19,110 nt of DNA from DATCZB01 sp035513215 (GTDB lineage: Bacteria > Pseudomonadota > Gammaproteobacteria > Steroidobacterales > Rariloculaceae), in the NCBI GenBank assembly GCA_035513215.1, contig DATKCK010000014.1:1-19110 (forward strand), given 5' to 3'. Both the position numbers and the translations under genes were made by a program. Shown in pieces: positions 6,662 through 13,943 of the stretch (positions are counted from its first letter, which is position 1; every line of letters starts with the position of its first letter). A model generated the notes under the pieces. It did not search any database, was not told the origin of the DNA, and was given only the letters and a program-made list of their open reading frames with translations.

Positions 6662-7933
6662 TCAGCGGGCCGCCCGGGTCGCGCCGTTCTCGCGCCCGGG
6701 CGCCTTGAACCTCTCGGCGATCAGCACGATCAGGCGCCGCGCGACCGCGAGCTTCGTGTCCTCGCCGATCGCGAGCGACCCCCCGGGCCAGTAGACCTCG
6801 AGCGCATTCGTCTCGCGGTCGAAGCCGCATGCCGGACCGACGCGGTTCGCCGCGATCATGTCGACGTGCTTGGACGCGAGCTTGCGCAGCGCGTGCTCGC
6901 GCACGTTCTCGGTCTCCGCGGCGAATCCGACGCAAAACGGCGCCTCTGGCATTGCCGCGATGGTCGCGAGCGTGTCGGGCGAACGCACGAGATTGAGCGT
7001 TAGCGTCTCCTCCGTCCGCTTGATCTTCTCGGCAGCCGCGACGGGCGGCCGGTAGTCGGAAACGGCGGCGCAACCGATGAAGATGTCCGCGCCGGCGATC
7101 ACCGTCTGCGACTCCCGGCACATCTCCTCGGCCGTTTCGACGAGGATGCGCCTGACGCCGGACGGCGCTTCGAGCGATACGGGACCGCTGACGAGGGCGA
7201 CCTCGGCGCCGGCCTCGGCGGCCGCCATCGCGACGGCGTACCCCATCTTGCCCGAGCTTCGGTTCGTGATGTAACGGACGGGATCGATGGGCTCGCGCGT
7301 CGGGCCTGCGGTGACGACGACGCGGCGGCCTGCGAGCAACTGTGGCGCAAGCCAGGTCGGCTCGCCGAGCATGGCTTCGGCGATGGCATCGGGCTCGACC
7401 ATGCGACCGAGACCCGTCTCGCCACAGGCCTGATCGCCTTCTGCCGGGCCGAGCAAGCGAACGCCGCGGCCTTTCAGGGTCGCGCAGTTTTGCTGCAGGG
7501 CCGGATTCGCCCACATGACCCGATTCATCGCCGGGGCCAACGTGACGCGCGCCTCGGTTGCGAGGCACAGCGTCGATAGCAGATCTTCGGCCAAGCCCCC
7601 CGCCAGGCGCGCGATGAAATTCGCGGTCGCCGGCGCGACAACAACCTGGTCCGCCCAGCGCGCGAGCTCGATATGGCCCATTGCGGCCTCGGCCGCCTCG
7701 TCCCAGAGATCGAGCCGCACGGGGCGGCCCGACACGGCTTGTAGCGTCGCGGGTCCGATGAACTTCTGCGCCGCGCGCGTCATGACGACCTGGACCTCGG
7801 CGCCGCCCTCGATCAGACGCCTGACGATCTCGGGCGCCTTGTAGGCCGCGATGCCGCCCGTGACGCCGAGCAGAATCCGGCCCGATTTGTTGGCATTAGG
7901 CTCAGTCATTGCCGGCTCGAAAACTTGCGCCAT
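6662..7933 (-). CDS. coaBC: Bifunctional phosphopantothenoylcysteine decarboxylase / phosphopantothenate-cysteine ligase
   Basis: CoaBC makes 4'-phosphopantetheine: the CoaB half joins cysteine to phosphopantothenate using CTP, and the flavin-dependent CoaC half decarboxylates the product. In the 423 residues the CoaC half has the flavin-binding start LLGVTGGIAAYK (21-32), catalytic His87 (GHIEL), PAMN (133-136) and Cys170 in the ACGE loop. The CoaB half begins near residue 203 with TAGPTREPIDPVRYITNRSSGKMG in the nucleotide-binding region (208-231) and has AAVSDYRP (289-296) and EKIKR (302-306). ATG 7933 has a GGGGGT stretch about 8 nt upstream; ATG 7909 is an alternative that removes eight residues. 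coaD, which catalyses the next step, lies about 6 kb away in this window. Confidence 0.97.
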   Translation of the reverse strand: MAQVFEPAMTEPNANKSGRILLGVTGGIAAYKAPEIVRRLIEGGAEVQVVMTRAAQKFIGPATLQAVSGRPVRLDLWDEAAEAAMGHIELARWADQVVVAPATANFIARLAGGLAEDLLSTLCLATEARVTLAPAMNRVMWANPALQQNCATLKGRGVRLLGPAEGDQACGETGLGRMVEPDAIAEAMLGEPTWLAPQLLAGRRVVVTAGPTREPIDPVRYITNRSSGKMGYAVAMAAAEAGAEVALVSGPVSLEAPSGVRRILVETAEEMCRESQTVIAGADIFIGCAAVSDYRPPVAAAEKIKRTEETLTLNLVRSPDTLATIAAMPEAPFCVGFAAETENVREHALRKLASKHVDMIAANRVGPACGFDRETNALEVYWPGGSLAIGEDTKLAVARRLIVLIAERFKAPGRENGATRAAR

Positions 7934-8064
7934 CCGAGCTTACCCCCGCGCCGCCGGGCTTTTCCATAGCCGGCTGCTCCTTTTCTCGACCAGAAGCCTT
8001 TTAACGTGCCGTGCATCGGGACGCACGGACGGCGATGCTACTTCTACCAGGGACGGCAAGACGT

Positions 8065-8733
8065 ATGACGATCGCGAAGGCAGATTCCCTCGAGCGTGCC
8101 CGGCAGCGTCTCAGGCAATTCGGCTCAGGCCAGCTCACGGACGCCGAGGTGCTGGCACTTCTGATCGGCAGCGGCATCAAGAGCAGGGACGCTCTTGACC
8201 TCGCAACGGAACTGCTGCGGTCGAGCGGCGGCATTCACCGGCTCGCCGAGAAGGCTGAACGGATTCGGGGCAAGGGCGTCGGCGACGCCCGGATCGCGCG
8301 CATCGAGGCCGCGTTCGAGCTCGGCCGGCGCTCGATCGAGGGGCCCGTGGACCGGCGCCGGTCGTTCGCGAAGCCCGCCGATGCGGCGCTTTGCTTTAAG
8401 GCCAGGCTCGCGAACCTCGGGCACGAGGTCTTCAGTTGCCTGTTTCTGGATACGCGTCACCGGCTGATCTGCTACGAGGCGTTGTTTCGCGGCACGATCG
8501 ACGGTGCCTCGGTCTATCCGCGGGAGATCGTCAAGCACGCGCTCGGCTGCGATGCCGCCGCCGTCATACTCGGCCATAACCATCCATCCGGTGACTGCGA
8601 GCCGAGCGAAGCCGACCGCAACATCACGCTCAGGATCGCCAAGGCGCTCGCGCTCGTCGACATTCGCCTCCTCGATCACCTCGTCGTCAGCCGGGAAGGA
8701 CACGTCTCGCTGGCCGAGCGCGGGTGGATCTGA
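8065..8733 (+). CDS. radC: RadC family JAB/MPN-domain protein
   Basis: RadC proteins have an N-terminal helix-hairpin-helix-like region and a C-terminal JAB1/MPN metalloprotease-like domain. Despite the name, a role in DNA repair has not held up well, and the biochemical function is uncertain. The 222-residue product has the N-terminal signature LTDAEVLALLIGSGI (24-38) and the metal motif HNHPSGD (171-177) with Asp184, matching the JAMM pattern. It ends with the family tail SREGHVSLAERGWI. I chose ATG 8065 because it matches the usual family N terminus; ATG 8011 would add 18 unrelated residues. It lies upstream of rpmB in the conserved radC-rpmBG arrangement and is divergent from coaBC. Confidence 0.93.
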   Translation: MTIAKADSLERARQRLRQFGSGQLTDAEVLALLIGSGIKSRDALDLATELLRSSGGIHRLAEKAERIRGKGVGDARIARIEAAFELGRRSIEGPVDRRRSFAKPADAALCFKARLANLGHEVFSCLFLDTRHRLICYEALFRGTIDGASVYPREIVKHALGCDAAAVILGHNHPSGDCEPSEADRNITLRIAKALALVDIRLLDHLVVSREGHVSLAERGWI

Positions 8734-8820
8734 GCGGTGCCTCTAGGCCGGCCGGGCGAGTCGGCAGGGGCGCGCTCCGGCTCAGACAGGCATGCGGCAA
8801 CGCGCCCCGCGGCTCGCTGG

Positions 8821-8849
8821 TTGTCGGGTGACGGGGGGTTCGGTATAGT
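8821..8849 (+). promoter_or_regulatory. Candidate sigma-70 promoter for rpmB-rpmG
   Basis: TTGTCG (8821-8826) and TATAGT (8844-8849) are separated by exactly 17 nt, giving four of six and five of six matches to the -35 and -10 consensus. Transcription would start near 8856, leaving a leader of about 30 nt before the rpmB ATG at 8886. The preceding 85 nt after radC hold nothing else that I recognise. Confidence 0.6.
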
Positions 8850-8885
8850 TCGCGGCCCGTTTCCGAGCAGCGCAGCGGCCTTAAA

Positions 8886-9122
8886 ATGTCAAGAGTTTGT
8901 CAGGTTACCGGCAAGAGCCCGATGTCGGGGAACAACGTTTCCCACGCCAACAACAAGACGCGGCGGCGGTTCTTGCCGAACTTGCATACGCACCGGTTCT
9001 GGCTCGAGGGCGAGAAGCGCTACGTCAAGCTGCGCGTCTCGCAGAAGGGCTTGAGGATCATCGACAAACTCGGCATCGAGGCCGTGCTCGAGACAATCCG
9101 GGCGCGCGGGGAGCGCGTTTAG
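8886..9122 (+). CDS. rpmB: 50S ribosomal protein L28
   Basis: The 78-residue product matches L28 from end to end: MSRVCQVTGKSPMSGNNVSHANN at the start (given as family signature), then RRRFLPNLHTHRFW and the C-terminal RVSQKGLRIIDKLGIE. The length equals that of E. coli L28. The rpmG start is 11 nt downstream, so the two are co-transcribed, as in most bacteria of this group. A candidate promoter lies 37-65 nt upstream. Confidence 0.98.
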   Translation: MSRVCQVTGKSPMSGNNVSHANNKTRRRFLPNLHTHRFWLEGEKRYVKLRVSQKGLRIIDKLGIEAVLETIRARGERV

Positions 9123-9133
9123 CAGGAGCTCAT

Positions 9134-9298
9134 ATGCCGTCGAAACGAGACAAGATCAGGCTGATGTCCTCGGCCGGCACGGGTCACTACTACACGACGA
9201 CGAAGAACCGCCGGCTTCATCCGGAGAAGATGGAAGTCAAGAAGTTCGACCCGACGATCCGCAAGCACGTCATCTACAAAGAGACGAAGATCAAGTAA
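9134..9298 (+). CDS. rpmG: 50S ribosomal protein L33
   Basis: The 54-residue product has SSAGTGHYYTTTKNRR and ends KKFDPTIRKHVIYKETKIK, the typical proteobacterial L33 sequence. It has no cysteines, so it is the zinc-free form. The ATG at 9134 is preceded by AGGAG 7 nt upstream and follows the rpmB stop by 11 nt. The same frame stays open upstream through rpmB, but that upstream part is not coding. It converges with the desaturase gene. Confidence 0.97.
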   Translation: MPSKRDKIRLMSSAGTGHYYTTTKNRRLHPEKMEVKKFDPTIRKHVIYKETKIK

Positions 9299-9339
9299 CG
9301 TCGACGACGGGCCCCAGGCCTTGCCGGGCGGCGGCCGTC

Positions 9340-10542
9340 TCAGACCTGCGCCGGGCTCGGCTTGAACGACCGGAGATACGCGGCGAACTCCCTCAGATAC
9401 TGGTTACCGCTGTCCTCGGCGCGCCTGCACCACTGACGAAAATCCTCGAGCAACCGCTCGTTGCTCGTATGCGCGCCTTCCCATAGCGCCTTGAGCTCGT
9501 TGCGAAACTTCAGCACGAGATCGAAGGACGGTAGCTGATCGACGAGCTCGCCGAGACGCCGCCGCTCCGATTCGTCGAGCAGTTGAGGGTGCCAGGTCAG
9601 CCAACGCCTGACCTTCGGCACGAGCGACTTTGCGTTGCTCCCCAGCGCCTCGCACTCTCGCCGAAGCACGGGAAGCGTGACGCCGTGCATGTAAGCGCGA
9701 AGCACGTGCATCCGGTTGATCATGACGGAGCGCAGCGCTTCGAGATCCGGCACCGGGCTCGTCGTGCCGAGATCCGGCTCGCTCGCAACACGCCTGATCC
9801 TTGCGAGGCCGAGCGTCGAAAACAGCTTCAGATGCAGCCAGCCCATGTCCACCTCGCCCGGCCGCAGCGAGAATCTGGCCGAGGTCGGAAACGCATGATG
9901 ATTGTTGTGCAGCTCCTCGCCGCCGATCACAAGCCCCAGGCGCCAGAGATTCGTCGAGGCGTCGTTGGTCTCGAAGTTGCGATAGCCCTTCGCGTGACAG
10001 ACGCCGTTGATGATGCCGGCGGCGAGCACGGGCATCGTCGCGAGCTGGACAGCGACCATGATGATGCCGGCGGCGCCGAACATCAGAACGTCGAAAACGA
10101 CGAGCAGACCGATGCCGGTATAGTCGAAACGATTGTAGACGTTTCGCTCGAGCCAGTCGTTGGGCGTGCCCTTGCCGTATTTCTCGAGCGTCTCGGGCTT
10201 GCGGGCCTCGTCCATGTAAAGCTCCGCGCCCTCGAGCACGACGCGCTTGAGACCGTAGACCACCGGACTGTGCGGATCGCCCTCGCGCTCGCAAAGCGCG
10301 TGATGCTTGCGATGGACCGCAACCCACTGCCTGGTCGACGCGCCCGTGCTGATCCAGAGCCAAAAGCGGAAGAAGTGCCGGAGCGCCGGGTGCAGATCGA
10401 CCGAGCGGTGCGCCTGCTCCCTATGGAAATAGAGCGTGATCGCCATCAGCGTGACGTGCGCCCAAACCAGCGTCCAGATGACGTAGCCCCACCAGGGCAG
10501 CGGAACGAGGCCGTAGAGCCAGGTATTCAGAAAGTCGAGCAT
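9340..10542 (-). CDS. Membrane fatty-acid (acyl-CoA delta-9 type) desaturase
   Basis: The product is 400 residues from ATG 10542, which has GAGG 5 nt upstream; ATG 10572 would add ten residues. The three histidine boxes of membrane di-iron desaturases are present: HREQAH (40-45), HRKHH (77-81) and HNNHH (212-216). Hydrophobic segments lie at about 20-38, 56-66 and 144-180, consistent with a membrane enzyme. Such enzymes insert a cis double bond into acyl chains, commonly at carbon 9, using oxygen and electrons from a ferredoxin or similar partner; no partner is encoded nearby. Regiochemistry and acyl carrier are inferred. The last roughly 150 residues are soluble and charged. The gene interrupts the rpmG-mutM neighbourhood that is contiguous in E. 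coli. Confidence 0.9.
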   Translation of the reverse strand: MLDFLNTWLYGLVPLPWWGYVIWTLVWAHVTLMAITLYFHREQAHRSVDLHPALRHFFRFWLWISTGASTRQWVAVHRKHHALCEREGDPHSPVVYGLKRVVLEGAELYMDEARKPETLEKYGKGTPNDWLERNVYNRFDYTGIGLLVVFDVLMFGAAGIIMVAVQLATMPVLAAGIINGVCHAKGYRNFETNDASTNLWRLGLVIGGEELHNNHHAFPTSARFSLRPGEVDMGWLHLKLFSTLGLARIRRVASEPDLGTTSPVPDLEALRSVMINRMHVLRAYMHGVTLPVLRRECEALGSNAKSLVPKVRRWLTWHPQLLDESERRRLGELVDQLPSFDLVLKFRNELKALWEGAHTSNERLLEDFRQWCRRAEDSGNQYLREFAAYLRSFKPSPAQV

Positions 10543-10570
10543 CGGTACCTCACGATCGATGGCGCGACTC

Positions 10571-10600
10571 AATATAGCGGATCGACCGACACGACTCCAA
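10571..10600 (-). promoter_or_regulatory. Possible promoter of the desaturase gene
   Basis: On the minus strand TTGGAG (10600-10595) and TATATT (10576-10571) are separated by 18 nt. The -10 is good and the -35 only half matches. A start near 10564 would give a leader of about 22 nt to ATG 10542. Confidence 0.35.
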
Positions 10601-10626
10601 CGGCGTAATCTACCGGCGTAATCTAG
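10601..10626. repeat. Two tandem 13-bp direct repeats between desaturase and mutM
   Basis: CGGCGTAATCTAC and CGGCGTAATCTAG lie head to tail, identical in 12 of 13 positions. They sit immediately upstream of the possible desaturase promoter and 29 nt before the mutM ATG. The placement would suit a regulator binding two half-sites one turn or so apart, but chance duplication is also possible. Confidence 0.6.
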
Positions 10627-10655
10627 CGTCTCTTTCGCCAGCGGATCCTCACTCT

Positions 10656-11468
10656 ATGCCCGAGCTGCCCGAAGTGGAAACGATTCGCCGCGGTCTTGTG
10701 GCGCTCGTCACGGAATCGCGAATCTCGGGCCTGACAGTCAGGGAACGGCGCCTGCGCTGGCCGATCGCGCCGAAGCTTTCCGGGAATATCGCGGGACGGC
10801 GGATCTCATCGATTCGACGCCGCGGCAAATACCTGCTGCTCGAGCTCGACGGCGGCTGCCTGATGATCCACCTCGGCATGTCCGGCAGCCTGCGTTACCT
10901 GCCCGATGCCGAGACGCCGAAACCGCACGATCACTACGACATCGCGCTCGAGGACGGTGCGATGCTGCGCTACAACGACCCGCGCCGCTTCGGCAGCCTG
11001 CATTTCACCCGCAAACCGAACGAGCATCCGCTCCTGCGCCATCTGGGTCCGGAGCCGCTGGGCGACGATTTCACCGGCGAGTATCTCTGGCGGCGCGGCC
11101 GCGGCCGCAGAACGGCAATCAAGCCATTCATCATGAACGGCGAGATCGTCGTCGGCGTCGGTAACATCTACGCGAACGAAGCCCTGTATCGCGCCGGCAT
11201 CCATCCCCTTCGAGCCGCCGGCCGAATCTCCCATCAGCGCATGGACCGTCTCTGCGCCGAGATCCGCGGCGTCCTCGAAGACGCCCTGCGCTCGGGCGGC
11301 ACGACGCTTCGCGACTTCGTCGGCAGCGACGGCCGCCCCGGCTACTTCCGCCAGTCCCTCTCCGTCTACGAGCGCGACAACCAACCCTGCCGCCACTGCG
11401 GAACCGCCATCCTGCGCCGCGTCACCAGCCAGCGCGCGACCTACTACTGCGCGACCTGCCAACGCTGA
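10656..11468 (+). CDS. mutM: Formamidopyrimidine-DNA glycosylase
   Basis: MutM removes 8-oxoguanine and formamidopyrimidines from DNA and nicks the abasic site. The 270-residue product starts MPELPEVETIRRGL, giving the catalytic Pro and Glu after Met removal. Lys58 (RRGKYLL) corresponds to the conserved active-site lysine, and ARYRA-type contacts are replaced by the usual family sequence around VGNIYANEALYRAGIHP. A C-terminal zinc finger, Cys-X2-Cys-X16-Cys-X2-Cys, ends the protein with the conserved RATYYCATCQR. Length is standard. It is divergent from the desaturase and converges with the ggt-coaD-rsmD transcript, with a large inverted-repeat element between. Confidence 0.97.
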   Translation: MPELPEVETIRRGLVALVTESRISGLTVRERRLRWPIAPKLSGNIAGRRISSIRRRGKYLLLELDGGCLMIHLGMSGSLRYLPDAETPKPHDHYDIALEDGAMLRYNDPRRFGSLHFTRKPNEHPLLRHLGPEPLGDDFTGEYLWRRGRGRRTAIKPFIMNGEIVVGVGNIYANEALYRAGIHPLRAAGRISHQRMDRLCAEIRGVLEDALRSGGTTLRDFVGSDGRPGYFRQSLSVYERDNQPCRHCGTAILRRVTSQRATYYCATCQR

Positions 11469-11498
11469 CGGACGCCCTGACGCCGACGGACGCTCTGA
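11467..11498 (+). repeat. Pair of 14-bp direct repeats at the mutM 3' end
   Basis: GACGGACGCCCTGA (11467-11480) and GACGGACGCTCTGA (11485-11498) differ at one position and are spaced 18 bp apart. The first begins inside the mutM stop codon. Further GACGC words follow up to 11510, giving a short degenerate tandem region. Confidence 0.5.
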
Positions 11499-11508
11499 AG
11501 ACGCTGAC

Positions 11509-11636
11509 GCGTCCCGCCAATACCTCCAGGGGGGTGTGGGCGGGACGCTCGCGGGCAGGGATGCCCGCGGGCGAGGCCCCAGGGACGGGTTCACGCCGTT
11601 CCCGCCGACACCCCCCTGGAGGTATTGGCGGGACGC
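11509..11636. repeat. 128-bp element with 29-bp perfect terminal inverted repeats (MITE-like, possible bidirectional terminator)
   Basis: Bases 11509-11537 and 11608-11636 are perfect reverse complements; each contains CCGCCAATACCTCC or its complement and a run of six G or C. After one mismatch another 7 bp pair (11539-11545 with 11600-11606). Inside lies a further hairpin, GCGGGCA-GGGA-TGCCCGC (11551-11568). The element fills most of the 180-bp gap between convergent mutM and ggt. No transposase and no clear target-site duplication are seen. It could be a non-autonomous mobile repeat, a strong transcription terminator for both sides, or both. Confidence 0.8.
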
Positions 11637-11648
11637 CGCGCCAACATT

Positions 11649-13385
11649 TCAATCGCCCAGCGCCAGCCCCTCGCGCCGCGGATCGACGCCACCGGAGATG
11701 ACTCGACCCTCGCGCGAGTACTCGATGACGATCCCGTGCAAGCCGCTGTTGAGTCCGCGAACGCCAACCTCGTGACCGAGGCCCCGCAGCGCATCGGCAT
11801 GTTCGACGCTCTCGGTGCCCTGCTCGAGCTCGACCTCGTCCCCTCGCGACAGAAAATGCGGAGCGGCGACCGCATCCTGGATGTTCATGTCCCAGTCGAG
11901 CACCCCGACGATCGCCTGCGCGACGAAGCTGATGATCCGCGTGCCGCCGGGCGATCCAATGATCAGCCGCAGGCGTTCCTCATCGTCGAACACCATGCTC
12001 GGGCTCATGCTAGAAAGCGGCCGCTTGCCGCCTTCCGGACGATTCGCCACCGGCCTGCCGTCGATCACGGGCTCGAAAGCGAAATCGGTGAGCTGGTTGT
12101 TGAGGATGAAGCCGCCGACCATGAGCTGACTGCCGAAAGCGCCCTGCACCGACGATGTCATCGATACGGCGCCGCCGAATCGGTCCACGATCGAGAAGTG
12201 GCTCGTCCCAGCCAGCTCGCCGACGGGACTCGGCGAGAAGTTCGACGCAGCGGCCGGAATCGGCTCGCCGGCCGCGACGTTGCGCATCGCGCGCGCCGGA
12301 TCGATCAGGGCCGCCCGCTGCCGGACATACGCCCGGTCGAGCAGCCCGGCAACGGGAACGTCGACGAATTCCGGATCCGCCATGTAGAGGTTGCGGTCGG
12401 CGAACGACAGGCGGCCGGCCTCGGCGAAAAGGTGAATGGAAGTGACGGGATCGTCGCGTAGCGCTCCGAGATCGAAGCGCTCCACTAACCCCAGCATCTG
12501 CTGCACCGTGATGCCGCCCGACGACGGCAGATGCGGGCCGCAGACCCTCCACTGCCGGTAAGGCGAGCAAAGCGCGTCGAGCTTCTCGGGCCGGTAAGCG
12601 CCGAGATCCTCGAGTGTCATGTAGCCCTCGCCGATCTCGTTGTCGCGTACGCGGTCGACGATCTGTCTTGCGAGCGAGCCCGTGTACATCGGCTCGGCGC
12701 CTTCGGCCGCAAGCAGCCTCAGCGTCTCGGCATACTCCTCGTTGACCAGCCGATGGCCGGTCTCGTAGGCGTTGCCTTCGGCGTCGAAATAATGGCTTCG
12801 GAACCGCTCCGCCGCGGCAGTCCGCGCGGCGCGGTCGAGCAGGAAGTAGAGCCTCGGCGAAATCTCGAAGCCGTTCTCGGCCAGCGCAATCGCAGGCTCG
12901 AAGAGCTCCGCCCAGGGCAACCGGCCATGATCGGTGTGTGCCATCTCGAGCATGCGCATGACGCCCGGTACGCCGACGGGCAGGCCGCCGTAGGCCAGGC
13001 TCAGGTAGGAGCCGCCGCCTTCGAGCTGGAACATGTCGGGGCCCGCCGCCGCGGGCGCCGTCTCGCGGCCCGAGTAGACTGTGACGGCGGCCGGCTCCGC
13101 GGCCGATCCCGGCTGCTCGAGATAGAGCATGAACGCGCCGCCGCCGATCCCTGACGACTGAGGCTCGACGAGAGACAAGACCAGCTGCACCGCGATAGCG
13201 GCGTCGACGGCGTTGCCGCCTGCGCGGAGGATCGCAATGCCGGCCTCGGTCGCGTGCGGGTTGGCCGCGACGACCATTTGCTCGCTCGCGCGAACCGGCT
13301 CGTCGGCGCGAACCGCGGTCAGCGGCCCGAGACCGGCGAGGAGCGCAATCCATACGAATGTCGTTCGGTGCCGTCCGTTCTTCAT
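11649..13385 (-). CDS. ggt: Gamma-glutamyltransferase (gamma-glutamyltranspeptidase) precursor
   Basis: The enzyme hydrolyses or transfers the gamma-glutamyl group of glutathione in the periplasm. The 578-residue precursor has a signal peptide (hydrophobic at 10-24, probable cleavage after VRA near 27). Arg107 in the SGRETAP substrate-binding segment is present. The autoprocessing and catalytic Thr is 394 in GTSHFSIVD, and cleavage there gives large and small subunits. PLSSMSPS (457-464) and GSPGGTRI (478-485) form the oxyanion and binding regions. The ATG overlaps the coaD stop (ATGA), so translation is probably coupled. It ends 12 nt before the inverted-repeat element. Confidence 0.95.
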   Translation of the reverse strand: MKNGRHRTTFVWIALLAGLGPLTAVRADEPVRASEQMVVAANPHATEAGIAILRAGGNAVDAAIAVQLVLSLVEPQSSGIGGGAFMLYLEQPGSAAEPAAVTVYSGRETAPAAAGPDMFQLEGGGSYLSLAYGGLPVGVPGVMRMLEMAHTDHGRLPWAELFEPAIALAENGFEISPRLYFLLDRAARTAAAERFRSHYFDAEGNAYETGHRLVNEEYAETLRLLAAEGAEPMYTGSLARQIVDRVRDNEIGEGYMTLEDLGAYRPEKLDALCSPYRQWRVCGPHLPSSGGITVQQMLGLVERFDLGALRDDPVTSIHLFAEAGRLSFADRNLYMADPEFVDVPVAGLLDRAYVRQRAALIDPARAMRNVAAGEPIPAAASNFSPSPVGELAGTSHFSIVDRFGGAVSMTSSVQGAFGSQLMVGGFILNNQLTDFAFEPVIDGRPVANRPEGGKRPLSSMSPSMVFDDEERLRLIIGSPGGTRIISFVAQAIVGVLDWDMNIQDAVAAPHFLSRGDEVELEQGTESVEHADALRGLGHEVGVRGLNSGLHGIVIEYSREGRVISGGVDPRREGLALGD

Positions 13386-13873
13386 GACTTCCTGTCCGCA
13401 AATGCCTGCTCGAGCCTGCTCGCAACGACGGGATGGACGAAAGCCGACACGTCGCCGCCATGCGCCGCGATCTCCCTGACGAGAGTGGCGGAAATGGCGC
13501 TGAACTCCGCGGCCGGCGTCAGGAGTATCGTTTCGATTCCGTCATCGAGACGCTGATTCATCTGCGAGAGTTGAAACTCGTATTCGAAATCCGATGCGGT
13601 CCTCAAGCCGCGGACGATGACGCCGAGGCCCCGCTCGCGCGCGAACTCGACCGTCAGCGCGTCGTAGCCCGTCACGGTCGTGTTCGGAACATCGCCTAGC
13701 ACCTCGCGCGCCAGCGCGACGCGATCGTCGAGCGGAAGCAGCGGCGCCTTGGTCGGGCTCGCGGCCACGGCGACGACCACGCGGTCGAAAAGGCGCGAGC
13801 ACCGCGCGATGAGATCGGCGTGGCCGCGCGTGATCGGATCGAAGGTGCCTGGATAAAGCGCGCCCGTGCTCAC
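13382..13873 (-). CDS. coaD: Phosphopantetheine adenylyltransferase
   Basis: CoaD transfers AMP from ATP to 4'-phosphopantetheine, the penultimate step to coenzyme A. The 163-residue product from GTG 13873 has the nucleotidyltransferase motif GTFDPITRGH (9-18), VRGLRTASDFEYE (88-100) and the C-terminal motif ISATLVRE (127-134; most members have ISST or ISSS). The open frame extends upstream to 14257, but that portion overlaps rsmD in another frame. GTG 13873 gives the standard N terminus and length (E. coli 159). It lies downstream of rsmD with a 70-nt gap and overlaps ggt by four bases. Confidence 0.96.
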   Translation of the reverse strand: MSTGALYPGTFDPITRGHADLIARCSRLFDRVVVAVAASPTKAPLLPLDDRVALAREVLGDVPNTTVTGYDALTVEFARERGLGVIVRGLRTASDFEYEFQLSQMNQRLDDGIETILLTPAAEFSAISATLVREIAAHGGDVSAFVHPVVASRLEQAFADRKS

Positions 13874-13943
13874 GATGCCGAAACTCGAAAAACCGTTCCG
13901 GGCATTGTAGTCCCGCGCGGCCGGGCCCGTCACAAGAGGCGGA

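Noticed and set aside
6417..7568. 383-residue minus-strand frame across dut and coaBC
   Set aside because: Shadow frame with Arg/Gly/Ala bias; it overlaps two enzymes with complete motif sets on the same strand.
8010..8030. Inverted repeat CCGTGC...GCACGG between coaBC and radC
   Set aside because: A six-bp stem in GC-rich DNA is expected by chance, and it does not align with any promoter element that I can see.
9299..9339. Possible hairpin terminator between rpmG and the desaturase
   Set aside because: Only GACGG/CCGTC pairs convincingly and with a long loop; there is no T run.
9583..10608. 341-residue plus-strand frame opposite the desaturase
   Set aside because: The opposite strand carries all three histidine boxes in correct order; the plus frame has no domain.
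12010..13461. 483-residue minus-strand frame within ggt
   Set aside because: It is Arg-rich shadow sequence in another frame of ggt with no recognisable motif; high GC removes stops from alternative frames.
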